In this document: positions 34,883 to 43,477 of the stretch, piece after piece
Position numbering within the stretch: position 1 is the stretch's first letter
How the letters are laid out: every line of letters starts with the position of its first letter
Assembly: GCF_000235565.1 (NCBI RefSeq)
Contig: NC_017527.1
Coordinates: 558,001-622,000 of the forward strand
DNA: 64,000 nucleotides
Origin: Methanothrix harundinacea 6Ac
GTDB lineage: Archaea > Halobacteriota > Methanosarcinia > Methanotrichales > Methanotrichaceae
Direction: 5' to 3'
Position numbers and translations under genes: made by a program
Notes under the pieces: generated by a model
The model's database searches: none
What the model saw: the letters and a program-made list of their open reading frames with translations, nothing else
Told to the model about the DNA's origin: nothing

Positions 34883-35563
34883 TCATCCCAATCTCCATTC
34901 CGGGTTTATCGCGTCGAGGTGCTCAAACCCCTCGAAGCTGTACGGAGCGGTGTAATATTCATAATCCGTCATGACGCCGTAGTAGCTGTCCACGGCTATC
35001 CATAAGTCTGGCCGGTCGCCATCTTCGACTAGGATCCAGAGGTGCCCCTGCCAATCCCATTCGCTCGGATCGTACATATATCTTACTCTATAATTGAAAC
35101 TTTCATAGGTATCGGCCAGCTTCTTCGATCCGTCGTAACACATCCCCAGGGGCGTCACAGGAAAGATCACCTGCCTCGTCACATCTCGAATGAACTTGCT
35201 GTTACCGGTCTTCTCAAACGTCGCGTTCCTCTGGATGGCGTCGGGGAGGATCACCCTCACCGGCCCCGTGGGGGTCGGCGGCTCCGACCAGAGGTCAGCG
35301 AGCCTGGGAGCTGCGCCGTTGGGGGTGAGGTAGGCCTTTTCGCCGTCGGAGAAGGTCACCGTCACGTAGCTCCTCATGGGGGTGGAGTTGTATCCGTGGG
35401 TCGCGAGGAAGAAGGCGAGGTCGTTGACGGTGATCCCGATGTCCTCGTAGCTGGATATGAGGAGCCAGAGGTCGTTCACCTCGGTTCCGCTAGACGTGCC
35501 CGAGATGACCACCAGATACAGGATTATAAGGGCCACCTTCAGATCCCATCGAATGAAGCTCAA
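34883..35563 (-). CDS. Secreted transglutaminase-like cysteine protein
   Basis: Exported protein of 226 residues. A TTG start with a GGAGAG site gives a signal peptide (VALIILYLVVISGTSSG). The C-terminal half shows an ordered Cys-His-Asp triad like transglutaminase/papain-like domains: C142 in PLGMCYDGSKKLA, H174 in WQGHLWILVE and D192 in WIAVDSYYG. The N-terminal part (ITVNDLAFFLATHGY, MRSYVTVTFSDGEKAYLTPNG) is unrecognised and may bind the substrate. In archaea such proteins may act as proteases or amidases on surface polymers. The gap to the pentapeptide gene is 63 bases, same strand. Confidence 0.65.
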   Translation of the reverse strand: MSFIRWDLKVALIILYLVVISGTSSGTEVNDLWLLISSYEDIGITVNDLAFFLATHGYNSTPMRSYVTVTFSDGEKAYLTPNGAAPRLADLWSEPPTPTGPVRVILPDAIQRNATFEKTGNSKFIRDVTRQVIFPVTPLGMCYDGSKKLADTYESFNYRVRYMYDPSEWDWQGHLWILVEDGDRPDLWIAVDSYYGVMTDYEYYTAPYSFEGFEHLDAINPEWRLG

Positions 35564-35720
35564 TTCTCTCCAGCCACCGGCATTAGATCATGGAGATATG
35601 GATCCGGAGATATAAAATACATCCCCGATGGAGTCCCGCCCCGCTCTTCCTCAGGATCGTACCCCTCCCGCGGCTTTGTCGGGGGGGGATCGCGGGTCAG
35701 ATCCCGCCGCCGTGGCCGGG

Positions 35721-35792
35721 AAAGTATATACCCCTCCGAGGCCGATCTGATCAGAGGAGACCGGAGGAGATGGTCAGGATGGAGGACGAGGT
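35721..35792 (+). promoter_or_regulatory. Promoter and mini-ORF before the Ig/FN3-like gene
   Basis: A TATA box (AAAGTATATA at 35721-35730) precedes a possible 8-codon reading frame from the ATG at 35770 whose stop overlaps the next gene's start (GTATGACC). A GGAGGACGAGG site lies inside it. This could be a leader peptide that couples translation. Confidence 0.4.
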
Positions 35793-37010
35793 ATGACCGG
35801 CCTCATCGACGGCTCCTTTGAAGCCCTCATGGCGGCCGCCGAGAAGGTAGACGGGCTACTTCAGGGGAGGCGGTCGAGGTGGGGGATCGTGGCGATTCTT
35901 TTCTTCCTCCTCCTGGGGTACGCCCTGGCGCCGGCCCCCTCTGAGCCGGGGACCCCCTGCCCCCCGGAGAAGACCGCCGGCATAGGGCTATCCCCCCCTC
36001 TCTGGTGGGTCGGGGGGGGTCCGGAGACGCCGGTCCTGTCGTCAATAGGTCTTGACCCCAACTCCCGGATCGATTACCATCTCCTTCTCGGGGCCGCCGG
36101 CGAGGATATGACGCCGGTGGGGAGGGCCCGCGGCGGCCGGGAGATGGAGAGCCTATCCATCAACCTGACGGCCCCCCTCGCCCCCGGCACCGCCTACCAA
36201 TGGCAGGTGGTGGCCGAGAACCGGATCAAAAAGCGGGCCCCGGGAGAGGTATGGACCTTCACCACCCGGCCTCTCCCCGAGATTGAGCTCTTCGAGGCGG
36301 ATGCCTCCATCCTGGATCTGGGCGAGGAGGTGACCCTCCGATGGTCCGTCGAGAACGCCACGGAGGCCGATATGGGGCCGGGGGTGGGCCCCGTCCCCCT
36401 TCGGGGGGAGGTGAGATCGGCGCCTCGGGAGAACGTCACCTACACCCTCACCGGCCGAAACTTTGCAGGTTCTGTCAGCTCCTCTCTGGACGTCACGGTC
36501 CTCTCCCCCCTCGCCATCGACTCTATGGCCGGGGGGTGGAGCACCTACGAGGACGGCAGGGGCTCTGCCATCTCGGGGATCAGGGCGGTCCCGGGGGTGG
36601 TGGATGACGCCACCAGGATCTCCTTCGACCTCTCCCCTGGAGGGGTGGCTGGAATCGCCAAGGTCTTCTCGTCGACGGCAGGGGAGGGCGGCCTCAACCT
36701 CGCCGGAACCGATGGCCTATCCTTCCACTTCCGGGGCGGCGGAGACCCCACCGCCTTCGAGGTGATGATCGTCGACGGAAACGGCAGCCTCTATCGCCGC
36801 CTATGGGATGAGGGCGCAGTCCCGGGGGAATGGGCCCGGATGGAGGCTCGATACGAGGAGTTCGGGGGGGCTGGGGCGGAGGGGATCTGCGAGGAGATCG
36901 GGAACGTCATAGAATTCCGCTTCCTGGTCTCCGTCGGCGATGGGGATGAGGGGGCCTCGGGCTGGATCGCCATCGACGACCTGGAGGCCTTCCATCGGTG
37001 GCGGAAGTAG
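35793..37010 (+). CDS. Membrane-anchored Ig/FN3-like surface protein
   Basis: Protein of 405 residues with a single N-terminal transmembrane helix (about 30-47, WGIVAILFFLLLGYALAP) and a large extracellular part. Residues about 65-165 look like a fibronectin-III domain (SPPLWWVGGG..., LAPGTAYQWQVVAENR, EVWTFTTRPLPEI). Residues 168-245 form an Ig-like domain (FEADASILDLGEEVTLRWSVENATEADM, VTYTLTGRNFAGSV). The C-terminal 150 residues resemble a carbohydrate-binding jelly roll (LNLAGTDGLSFHFRGGG, SGWIAIDDLEAF). A role in surface polysaccharide binding is inferred. Confidence 0.65.
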   Translation: MTGLIDGSFEALMAAAEKVDGLLQGRRSRWGIVAILFFLLLGYALAPAPSEPGTPCPPEKTAGIGLSPPLWWVGGGPETPVLSSIGLDPNSRIDYHLLLGAAGEDMTPVGRARGGREMESLSINLTAPLAPGTAYQWQVVAENRIKKRAPGEVWTFTTRPLPEIELFEADASILDLGEEVTLRWSVENATEADMGPGVGPVPLRGEVRSAPRENVTYTLTGRNFAGSVSSSLDVTVLSPLAIDSMAGGWSTYEDGRGSAISGIRAVPGVVDDATRISFDLSPGGVAGIAKVFSSTAGEGGLNLAGTDGLSFHFRGGGDPTAFEVMIVDGNGSLYRRLWDEGAVPGEWARMEARYEEFGGAGAEGICEEIGNVIEFRFLVSVGDGDEGASGWIAIDDLEAFHRWRK

Positions 37011-37082
37011 AAGGGGAACTGAAATGGTTCTTGGGTTTCGGGCCGATCGCCGGAGGGGGGCGCTCCGCGAGGGCTGGGGTCT

Positions 37083-37631
37083 TTATCCGCTCCTCCGGAC
37101 CGACCTCTCCGCGAGGTCCTCCGCGAACTTGAAGTAGCCGCAGACCGGCCTTCCCAGGGGGACGATCCTCCCCCGGACTTCCCCCCCCTCCACCTCCAGC
37201 ACCGCCACCGCCGGCGGCGATAGGCGGGGCTCCGTGGGGCTTCCGGGGCAGATGAGGAGGCGGTCTCCCCCCTCCAGGAGGGGCCTGTGGAGGTGGCCGA
37301 AGACGAGGGCGTCCGCCTCCATCTCCCTCGCCAGGAGGTCGGCGCCCAGGAGGTCGGCGGAGAAGGAGGGCCGGTGGACGAGGCCGATCCTCACCTCCTC
37401 CACCTCCACCACTCTCCTCTGAGGAAGGAGGGCCGCCACCGCCGGATCGTCGGAGTTGCCCGAGACCGCCTCGAAGGGGACGAGGTCTCGGAAGGCCTCG
37501 TACGCCTCGAGGCTGACGAAGTCCCCGGCGTGGAGGACCAGGTCTGCCTCCCCCGAGAGGTCGATGAGGGGCTTGGGCACCCCCGCCCCCTCCTGGAGAT
37601 GGGTGTCGGAGATCGCCAGGATCTTCTTCAT
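37083..37631 (-). CDS. YfcE/MJ0936-type metallophosphoesterase
   Basis: Calcineurin-like phosphodiesterase of 182 residues. Metal motifs are visible in order: D8-T-H10 in AISDTHL, GDFVS, GNSDD (GNxD type), and GHLHRP; the motif that is often GH is LVH in GLVHRPSF. Substrates of the family include cyclic and model phosphodiesters. The start codon overlaps the stop of the upstream SIS gene by four bases (ATGA), so the two are translationally coupled. Confidence 0.88.
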   Translation of the reverse strand: MKKILAISDTHLQEGAGVPKPLIDLSGEADLVLHAGDFVSLEAYEAFRDLVPFEAVSGNSDDPAVAALLPQRRVVEVEEVRIGLVHRPSFSADLLGADLLAREMEADALVFGHLHRPLLEGGDRLLICPGSPTEPRLSPPAVAVLEVEGGEVRGRIVPLGRPVCGYFKFAEDLAERSVRRSG

Positions 37632-38818
37632 GCGTGGAGCCTTTTCATCCCCGCCTCTTCTATCCCCAGGAACTCGGCGCCGACGGCGACGACGCTGTTG
37701 GTGAAGATCGAGGCGTTGATCTCGAATATCGGGTACCTGTGCATGCTGTACTCCGAGACGAGCCAGCTCGTCGTCCTCCTGCTTCCGCAGATCTGGTCGA
37801 GGTACTCCTCGGAGACGGGTATGAAGGCGATATCCTCCTCCCTCCCCCTCTCGGCCATCAGCTCCACCAGCTCCGAGGTGGGGTTAGTCGTGATAGGAAG
37901 GACGTCCGCCCCCCTCTTGAAGGCGCTCCTCACCCCTTCGAGGCACTCGTAGGTGTTCCCGCTTCCGGTGATGGGGACGTAGACGTCCCCGATCTGAAAG
38001 CTGGGGGTGTTGAAGTCCCTCTCCCAGTAGCTGGTCTTGTTGAGGTGGGTGAACCTCATCTCGAAGGCCCGGGCCACCAGCCCCGACCTCCCCACGCCGC
38101 CGATGATGTACCTGCCGTTCCGGGGGAAGAGCCTCTCAAACCACCTGGTGAGCCTCCCCTCGTCCACCTTTGAGATGAGATGGCACTGGCCTGCAAAGTC
38201 CTTGATGGTGGAGAGATACCTCTGGCAGTCTCCGCTCTCCTCGCCTTCGATCCTGCTTTGGACCTCCTTGAAGACGGCGTTGAGGAAGGCGAGGACCTCC
38301 AGCTCGAACTCCGTCCCCATGGGAGAGAGCTTAGAGGTCCTGGTCAGGTCCAGGTCGTACTTCGTCTTCCCCTTGATCACCAGGACCGATCCGTTCTCGT
38401 ACCTCTCCACCAGCTGATGGGCGGTGCCATCCTCGTTGGCGGTGATCAGGGTGATATCCCCCCCCTGGTTTATTATGTCCTCGATGTACTTGTTCACTGC
38501 TGGGGTCTCCCCCGACCCCGAGACCGCGATCCCCAGGTTCTTCCTGGTGCTCCGGAAGTGCTTCTGGACCGGGTCCTCCATGGTGCAGGGGAAGGCGTTG
38601 AAGTGGTTGTAGAGGAGCTGGAGGAAGCTGTAGAGGGAGAGGGCGCTCCTCCCCGCCGCGAGGCCGTAGACGAAGTTCTTCTCGTCCTTTGACCTCAAAA
38701 ACGACGCCAGCGAATCGGCGAAGCCGTTTACGCTCTCCAGGTCCAGCCTCGTCAGCTTCTCGACGAAGGAGCACTGGAGGGCGGTGGCGTCTTTATACGT
38801 GTCGAAGAGACCTGCCAT
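37628..38818 (-). CDS. Tandem SIS-domain protein
   Basis: Sugar isomerase-type protein of 396 residues with two SIS domains. The first (about 35-190) has YGLAAGRSALSLYSFLQ and GIAVSGSGETPAVNKYI; the second (about 230-350) has YIIGGVGRSGLVARAFEMRF and VPITGSGNTYECLEGV. The SGSGxT phosphosugar-binding loop is present in both. Typical 6-phospho-3-hexuloisomerases are single-domain and half this length, so this is a fused or duplicated relative. It could act on hexulose or amino-sugar phosphates. Only a weak ribosome binding site precedes the ATG. Confidence 0.75.
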   Translation of the reverse strand: MAGLFDTYKDATALQCSFVEKLTRLDLESVNGFADSLASFLRSKDEKNFVYGLAAGRSALSLYSFLQLLYNHFNAFPCTMEDPVQKHFRSTRKNLGIAVSGSGETPAVNKYIEDIINQGGDITLITANEDGTAHQLVERYENGSVLVIKGKTKYDLDLTRTSKLSPMGTEFELEVLAFLNAVFKEVQSRIEGEESGDCQRYLSTIKDFAGQCHLISKVDEGRLTRWFERLFPRNGRYIIGGVGRSGLVARAFEMRFTHLNKTSYWERDFNTPSFQIGDVYVPITGSGNTYECLEGVRSAFKRGADVLPITTNPTSELVELMAERGREEDIAFIPVSEEYLDQICGSRRTTSWLVSEYSMHRYPIFEINASIFTNSVVAVGAEFLGIEEAGMKRLHA

Positions 38819-38870
38819 ATAAGGGAAAAGGTCAGGCGGGGGGAAGATAATAAAACTTTGCCCTCGCCCG

Positions 38871-39941
38871 CTAGCTTATGATCTCCGAGAGCCTCCCCTG
38901 GTCCCTGGCGAGGCTGATCTCCTGGGCTATCCTCTTCCCGTTGGAGAGGTCCCTCTCGATCAGGTCGGAGTAGGGGGAGCCGCTGATGAAGACGTTCGTC
39001 CCGGCGACGATCCGGGCTGAGATCTCGAAGACCTTGAACTTCAGGTCGTCGGTGACGATCGTCTCCAGGCAGAAGGGGCCTATCATCCCTCCGAAGAGAT
39101 CTAAAGACGCCTCGACGACCCTCTCCCCCAGGTCGAAGGCCTTGGGGAGGAGGGACTCCCTCAGGACGAGGGGTATGTTCCCGGTGACGACGAAGCTTGG
39201 AAATATCCCCGCCGCCTCCAGCTCGTCCATGGAGCCGATCCTGAAGATCTCGTCGGCGTTGCTCTCGACCCGCCGGTCGATCCCCAGCATCTCCAGGGTC
39301 CCCTTGCTCAGGGTGTAGCCGTGGGACCGGATCGGCGAGTAGAAGTAGTGGATGTAGTACCGGGTTCCCAGGATGAACTCCTGGATGGTGTGCCGCTGGG
39401 TGGCGTCGACCTTGCTCAGGTATTCGCCCTTGCTCTTGGATATGAAGAAGCCCTTGCCGCCCTTGGCGCCGTGGTACTTGACGATGACGGGCCTGTCGAT
39501 CTCCTCGGGGGTCGCAAACCTCCGAGGGAGGTCGATCCCCGCCTTGAGGAGCCACTCCCGCTCCATCTCCCGGTCGCTCTCCCAGGCTAGGGACCTCCGG
39601 TTGCCGAAGGTCGGGACCGGCATCTCCTCGAACCTCTCCGTCCCCAGGTACTCCACCAGGGAGCCGTGGGGGACGACGATGGCGTTCTCCTCGACGAGCC
39701 GGTCGCTCTCCCCCAGGAGGGCCCCGTAGCTATCGAGGCTGAGGAAGGTGTCGGGCTTGGCCAGGGGGAAGGCGTCGTAGAACTTAGGAGGCCTGCCGAG
39801 GCATATTCCCAGGGTCCTGAACCCCTTCTGGCGAGCCCCATGAAATATCTGGAGGCTGCTATGAGAGCACACTGTAGCTATAGTTAGCTCTTTTGTGTCA
39901 TACTCATCCAAAATTTCTTGTATTTTGCTCTTATCTATCAT
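38871..39941 (-). CDS. purP: 5-formaminoimidazole-4-carboxamide ribonucleotide synthetase
   Basis: ATP-grasp ligase that formylates AICAR with formate in archaeal purine synthesis. The 356 residues begin MIDKSKIQEILDEYDTKELTIATVCSHSSLQIF, the PurP N-terminus; later motifs are PVIVKYHGAKGGKGFFI (ATP-grasp), IQEFILGTRYYIHYF, and GPFCLETIVTDDL...FEISARIVAGTNVF. The frame extends to 40316, but the ATG at 39941 matches family length. It is divergent from a HisB-like gene 163 bases away. Confidence 0.94.
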   Translation of the reverse strand: MIDKSKIQEILDEYDTKELTIATVCSHSSLQIFHGARQKGFRTLGICLGRPPKFYDAFPLAKPDTFLSLDSYGALLGESDRLVEENAIVVPHGSLVEYLGTERFEEMPVPTFGNRRSLAWESDREMEREWLLKAGIDLPRRFATPEEIDRPVIVKYHGAKGGKGFFISKSKGEYLSKVDATQRHTIQEFILGTRYYIHYFYSPIRSHGYTLSKGTLEMLGIDRRVESNADEIFRIGSMDELEAAGIFPSFVVTGNIPLVLRESLLPKAFDLGERVVEASLDLFGGMIGPFCLETIVTDDLKFKVFEISARIVAGTNVFISGSPYSDLIERDLSNGKRIAQEISLARDQGRLSEIIS

Positions 39942-40071
39942 ATCGATAACCTTTGGAACGGAACGACATGATCCAGGGGTACATAAGGGCTTCGATCCGT
40001 CCCATCCCCCGGGGTAGATCTCGGGCCCCGACATCCACCGAACTTCCGGGTTCCGGGGCGGCTCCTCAGAA

Positions 40072-40083
40072 TAAGTTAAAATA
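40072..40083 (+). promoter_or_regulatory. TATA-like box for the HisB-like gene
   Basis: AAGTTAAAATAT lies 22-33 bases before the start codon, which would give a leaderless transcript. Confidence 0.4.
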
Positions 40084-40104
40084 TCTTCGGATAGACCCCT
40101 CACC

Positions 40105-40647
40105 ATGCGCGCTTCATTCAGGCGAGATACCGCGGAGACGAAGGTCGAGGTCTCCATCGACCTCGAGGGGTCGGGGTCGTCAGAGGTGGAGACGGGGGTC
40201 CGCCTCCTCGACGAGATCCTCAGGCTCCTGGCGAGGGGATCGGGGTTCGACCTCCGGGTGAGGGCCTCAGGGGACCTCCCGACAGGAGACCACCACACCG
40301 TCGAGGACGTCGCCATCTCCTTCGGCCAGGCCCTGGCCCAGGTGGCGGTGGCGGGGATCGGGAGCTCTTCCGTCCCCTCCGGCGAGGCCCTCGCCTTCGC
40401 CGCCGTCAGGTTCGGGGCAACGGGTTACCGGGAGGAGGTCGACATATCTCGGCGATCCCTGGAGGGGATGGACCTTGAGAACCTCGGCCACTTCATGAGA
40501 ACCCTCGCCTACAACGGCGGGCTCACCCTCCATCTGAGGGCCTCGGGAGGCGACGACTGGCAGAAGGTGGAGGCCCTCGCCACCGCCCTCGGTCGGGCCC
40601 TCAGGAGGGCGGTAGAGGACGGGTGCGGCGATCCGGGAAATAAATGA
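40105..40647 (+). CDS. HisB-like protein lacking most metal ligands
   Basis: Homologue of imidazoleglycerol-phosphate dehydratase, 180 residues. The N-terminal family pattern RRDTAETKVEVSIDLEGSG...TG is followed by LLDEIL where active enzymes have FLDHM (His to Glu at 37), and the following His is Gly45. The first HHxxED motif is intact (H63, H64, E67, D68), but the second (HHxxE in active enzymes) is WQKVE at 152-156, and the PMDEAL substrate loop is PSGEAL. With three of four metal-binding elements altered, dehydratase activity is unlikely. It may be a pseudoenzyme or have new chemistry. A genuine hisB is expected elsewhere if histidine is made. Confidence 0.75.
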   Translation: MRASFRRDTAETKVEVSIDLEGSGSSEVETGVRLLDEILRLLARGSGFDLRVRASGDLPTGDHHTVEDVAISFGQALAQVAVAGIGSSSVPSGEALAFAAVRFGATGYREEVDISRRSLEGMDLENLGHFMRTLAYNGGLTLHLRASGGDDWQKVEALATALGRALRRAVEDGCGDPGNK

Positions 40648-40803
40648 GATCGCATCTCATCACCGCTCCTTCCGAGGCGGACGACAGACGCCTCCGGTCG
40701 AAATAAGACGAGGCGAAAGGCCCCTCATCAGGAGGCAGAGGCTCTCCCGCGCAGAAGGGATGCTATAAGAGGAAGACTAGAAGATCCTGCGGCGGCGTCG
40801 GGT

Positions 40804-41295
40804 CTACCGGAAGCCTGACTGCTGGGTCGGCTTGATGACGATCTCGGAGGTCGCGATGGCGTTTCCGCCCCTGGCGGTGTTAATGGATATGACGATGATG
40901 TTTCTGACGTCGATGTCCATGTAGTTGACGTCCGTCGGGACCGATCCGAACTCTCCCCGGCCGGTGACGGTCCTTCCCCTTTCGGTGTTGATGGCCACGA
41001 CGCCCTGGAAGGTCTCATCATCTTCATCATCGTCGAAGATGGAGAAGCCGGTCAGATCCTGGATGGTGGAGGTGCCGATGGTGCTGCCGTTGGTCAAATC
41101 GCTCAGGATCGTGGTTCCGAGCTTGGCGGAGGTGCCGCCCCTGGCGAAGTCATCGTGATAATTCCTAACCCGGTTTAAGGAGTCTGGATATTCCCGCTCC
41201 GCTATCGAAGCGTCCCAATCTACAGCGGCAGAAGAACCAAAAATGAGAAGCATGCTCATCAGCGCCAGGCTGATGAGCTGCCATTTTATCTCCAT
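40804..41295 (-). CDS. Small secreted protein, paralogue of the upstream gene
   Basis: Exported protein of 163 residues, family unknown. A signal peptide (MEIKWQLISLALMSMLLIFGSSAA) ends near residue 24. The mature part has an acidic stretch (FDDDEDDETF) and repeated beta-type segments (VVAINTERGRTV; IIVISINTARGGNAIATSEIVI). The last segment resembles the C-terminal part of the upstream gene (GGAIARNSISV), so the two are likely distant paralogues. It starts 6 bases after that gene's stop and forms an operon with it. Confidence 0.65.
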   Translation of the reverse strand: MEIKWQLISLALMSMLLIFGSSAAVDWDASIAEREYPDSLNRVRNYHDDFARGGTSAKLGTTILSDLTNGSTIGTSTIQDLTGFSIFDDDEDDETFQGVVAINTERGRTVTGRGEFGSVPTDVNYMDIDVRNIIVISINTARGGNAIATSEIVIKPTQQSGFR

Positions 41296-41301
41296 TGTAT
41301 C

Positions 41302-41778
41302 CTATTGGGCGATGAATGTATCACAGTCGCAGCAATCACAGCCCGCAGCAGCGCCCTGGGTAGCGCAAACGGATATGCTGTTTCTGGCGATCGCTCCACC
41401 GGTGGCGGTAGCGAACTGGTTACCAGAGGAGACTCTCTCTATGTTTACGACCCTGGTATCCCATCCCATCTGGTCCGCGGCGGTACAGGTGCCCAAAGTG
41501 GAGGCACACGCCGGCTTCGGGAAGCCTTCCTGATACAGCATTCCTGCATTCTGGTCGTTCTCAACCTTCAGATCGTTGAAGGCCTGTCCATTCCAAAAGG
41601 CAAAGGCACGCTGCTCTCCTGAGCTGACGAGCTTCACGTTCGCGTTAGCAGGCCAGTCGCCCAAGGAGAAGTCCACAGCCTGGAAGCCACAGAGGCAGTC
41701 AGGCCCGGTACAGTCTGCCATGGCTGGGACGGCGAAGAAAGCCGCCACCAAGACTAATAGCGCAGCAAATTTCTTTAT
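41302..41778 (-). CDS. Small Cys-rich secreted protein with a possible ATA start
   Basis: Exported protein of about 158 residues. A GGGGTGAG ribosome binding site lies three bases before an ATA codon at 41778, and reading from it gives a textbook signal peptide: KKFAALLVLVAAFFAVPAMA, then the mature DCTGPDCLCG. No ATG, GTG or TTG exists between the site and the TTG at 41751, which would remove the positively charged n-region. So AUA is the likely initiation codon, unless there is a sequence error. The mature protein has Cys at both ends (CTGPDCLC; CATQGAAAGCDCCDC), possibly disulfides or metal. Function unknown. Confidence 0.6.
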   Translation of the reverse strand: MKKFAALLVLVAAFFAVPAMADCTGPDCLCGFQAVDFSLGDWPANANVKLVSSGEQRAFAFWNGQAFNDLKVENDQNAGMLYQEGFPKPACASTLGTCTAADQMGWDTRVVNIERVSSGNQFATATGGAIARNSISVCATQGAAAGCDCCDCDTFIAQ

Positions 41779-41910
41779 GGTCTCACCCCTTCATTGCTTG
41801 AAGTAATCATAGTTAGGCGTCGGTCATATTTGTATTTTTTGGTACTCGCCGGCGGAGCGACCGCCCCTCAGATCCCCTGCCGTTCCTCCTTGGTGGCAGA
41901 GGACGCCGAT

Positions 41911-41967
41911 CCTCCCCTCTCGGGGAGGTCCGTCGGCCCTCCTCCGGCGCCGATCCGGCGGAGGAGG
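41911..41967 (-). terminator. Tandem hairpins after the oxidoreductase operon
   Basis: Two stem-loops stand side by side: CCTCCCC/GGGGAGG (41911-41928) and a 9-bp CCTCCTCCG/CGGAGGAGG (41938-41967). They lie 80-140 bases past the last stop of the minus-strand operon and probably terminate it. The rest of this 270-base gap holds only the promoter of the secreted pair. Confidence 0.5.
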
Positions 41968-42048
41968 AGGATGAAGAAGAGATATCCGCCCGCCCTGGAA
42001 CCCCTCCAGAAAGGGGCTTCTCGGTCGGGCGGCGGATCTACGGCTACT

Positions 42049-43476
42049 TCAGAGATCCGGCCTGACGCTCATAGCCCCCGCCTCCAGGATCTCCAGGTTG
42101 AGGGGTATCAGCTTCGGCTTCTTGGCGAAGGTCCTCTCGAAAGCCCCGCCGAAGGCCTCCCGGGGAAGCCCCAGGTTTCCCCTCTCCATCAGGGCCCCGA
42201 ACATGGCGGTGTTGGTCGCCTGCTCCACCCCTCGGGAGAGGGCTATCTCCGTCGCCGGGACGGGGATGGCGGTGACCCCCTCCGGAGGCTCGAAGGCTCC
42301 GGCGAGGGCGTCGTAGAGGATGAGGCCCCCCTTCGGGACGTCGGCGGCGAACTTCTCCAGGGACGGCCGGTTGAAGGCGACGAGGATGTCGGGCCGGTCG
42401 ACCACCGGCGAGCCTACCCTCTCGCCGGAGATGACGACGGAGCAGTTCGAGGTCCCCCCCCTCTGCTCCGGGCCGTAGTCGGGGTACCAGGAGACGAAGC
42501 GGCCTGATCGGTACGCCGCCTGGGCGAGGGCGAGTCCCATGCTGAGGACCCCCTGGCCTCCGAAGCCCGCGATCTTCACCCCCTTCGTCTCGAAGGCGGG
42601 GTCTGGCAGGACCTCCACCTCCACCTCCCCGGCGAGGCCGAAGATCCGGTCGAGGGCGGCTTTGGTGAAGTCGGACTCCCTCCTCTCGATCGGCTCCGTC
42701 TCGCTCGATAGGTCCCGGAACCTCTTCAGGGGGAACTCCCGCTCCATCTCCTCGTTGATGAACCGCTCGATCCCCCTAGCGTCCATCCTCAGGATGGTGG
42801 GGCAGGGGGAGAGGAACTCGACGAAGGCGTACCCCTTCTTATCCCGCTGGATCTCAAGAGCCCTTCTGACCGCCCGCCGGGCCCTTCTTATGTGATTTAT
42901 GTTCGAGAGGGAGACCCGCTCGATGAAGACGGGGGCCCGGAGGGTGTCGAGGAGCTCGCAGAGGTGGATCGGATATCCGGAGTCCCGGGGGTCCCTCCCC
43001 GCGGGGGTCGTCGCCGTCACCTCCCCCACCAGAGTCGTCGGGGCCATCTGTCCTCCGGTCATCCCGTAGACGGTGTTGTTGACGAAGAAGACCGCCATCT
43101 TCTCCCCCCGGTTAGCGGCCTGGACCGTCTCGTTGAGGCCGATGGAGGCTAGGTCCCCGTCCCCCTGGTAGGAGATGAGGATGGCGTCGTCCTCGGCCCT
43201 TGACAGCCCTGTAGCGATCGCCGGAGCCCTCCCGTGGGCAGCCTGGACGTGGCCGCAGTCGAGGTAGTAGTAGGCGAAGACCGAGCATCCGACGGGGCTC
43301 ATGACGACGCACCGGTCCTGGATATCGAGCTCCGCCATGGTGTCGGCTATGATCTTGTGGAGTATCCCGTGGCCGCACCCCGGACAGTAATGGGTGGCGG
43401 TGGGGGCGGAGCCCCCCTTCCTCTCAAAGGTGCTGTAGAATCCCAGAGGTCCGATGACCTTCTCCTTCGCGGCCAT
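42049..43476 (-). CDS. 2-oxoacid:ferredoxin oxidoreductase, fused TPP (beta) and gamma subunits
   Basis: Catalyses reversible oxidative decarboxylation of 2-oxo acids to acyl-CoA, with ferredoxin. The N-terminal 290 residues are the TPP-binding beta subunit: [13 protein letters not shown], then [18 protein letters not shown] and [12 protein letters not shown] (Mg-TPP motif). From about 300 to 475 is the gamma subunit domain: [41 protein letters not shown] and [11 protein letters not shown]. The beta-gamma fusion resembles 2-oxoisovalerate-type (VOR) or related archaeal enzymes. The ATG at 43476 starts one base after the alpha-subunit stop. The delta-type ferredoxin is not a separate gene; it is found at the C-terminus of the acyl-CoA synthetase. 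Confidence 0.88.
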   Translation of the reverse strand: MAAKEKVIGPLGFYSTFERKGGSAPTATHYCPGCGHGILHKIIADTMAELDIQDRCVVMSPVGCSVFAYYYLDCGHVQAAHGRAPAIATGLSRAEDDAILISYQGDGDLASIGLNETVQAANRGEKMAVFFVNNTVYGMTGGQMAPTTLVGEVTATTPAGRDPRDSGYPIHLCELLDTLRAPVFIERVSLSNINHIRRARRAVRRALEIQRDKKGYAFVEFLSPCPTILRMDARGIERFINEEMEREFPLKRFRDLSSETEPIERRESDFTKAALDRIFGLAGEVEVEVLPDPAFETKGVKIAGFGGQGVLSMGLALAQAAYRSGRFVSWYPDYGPEQRGGTSNCSVVISGERVGSPVVDRPDILVAFNRPSLEKFAADVPKGGLILYDALAGAFEPPEGVTAIPVPATEIALSRGVEQATNTAMFGALMERGNLGLPREAFGGAFERTFAKKPKLIPLNLEILEAGAMSVRPDL

Positions 43477-43477
43477 T

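Noticed and set aside
40804-41778. Two small secreted genes as a toxin-antitoxin pair
   Set aside because: Both have signal peptides and similar beta-type sequences; they look like exported paralogues, not a cytosolic toxin-antitoxin pair.
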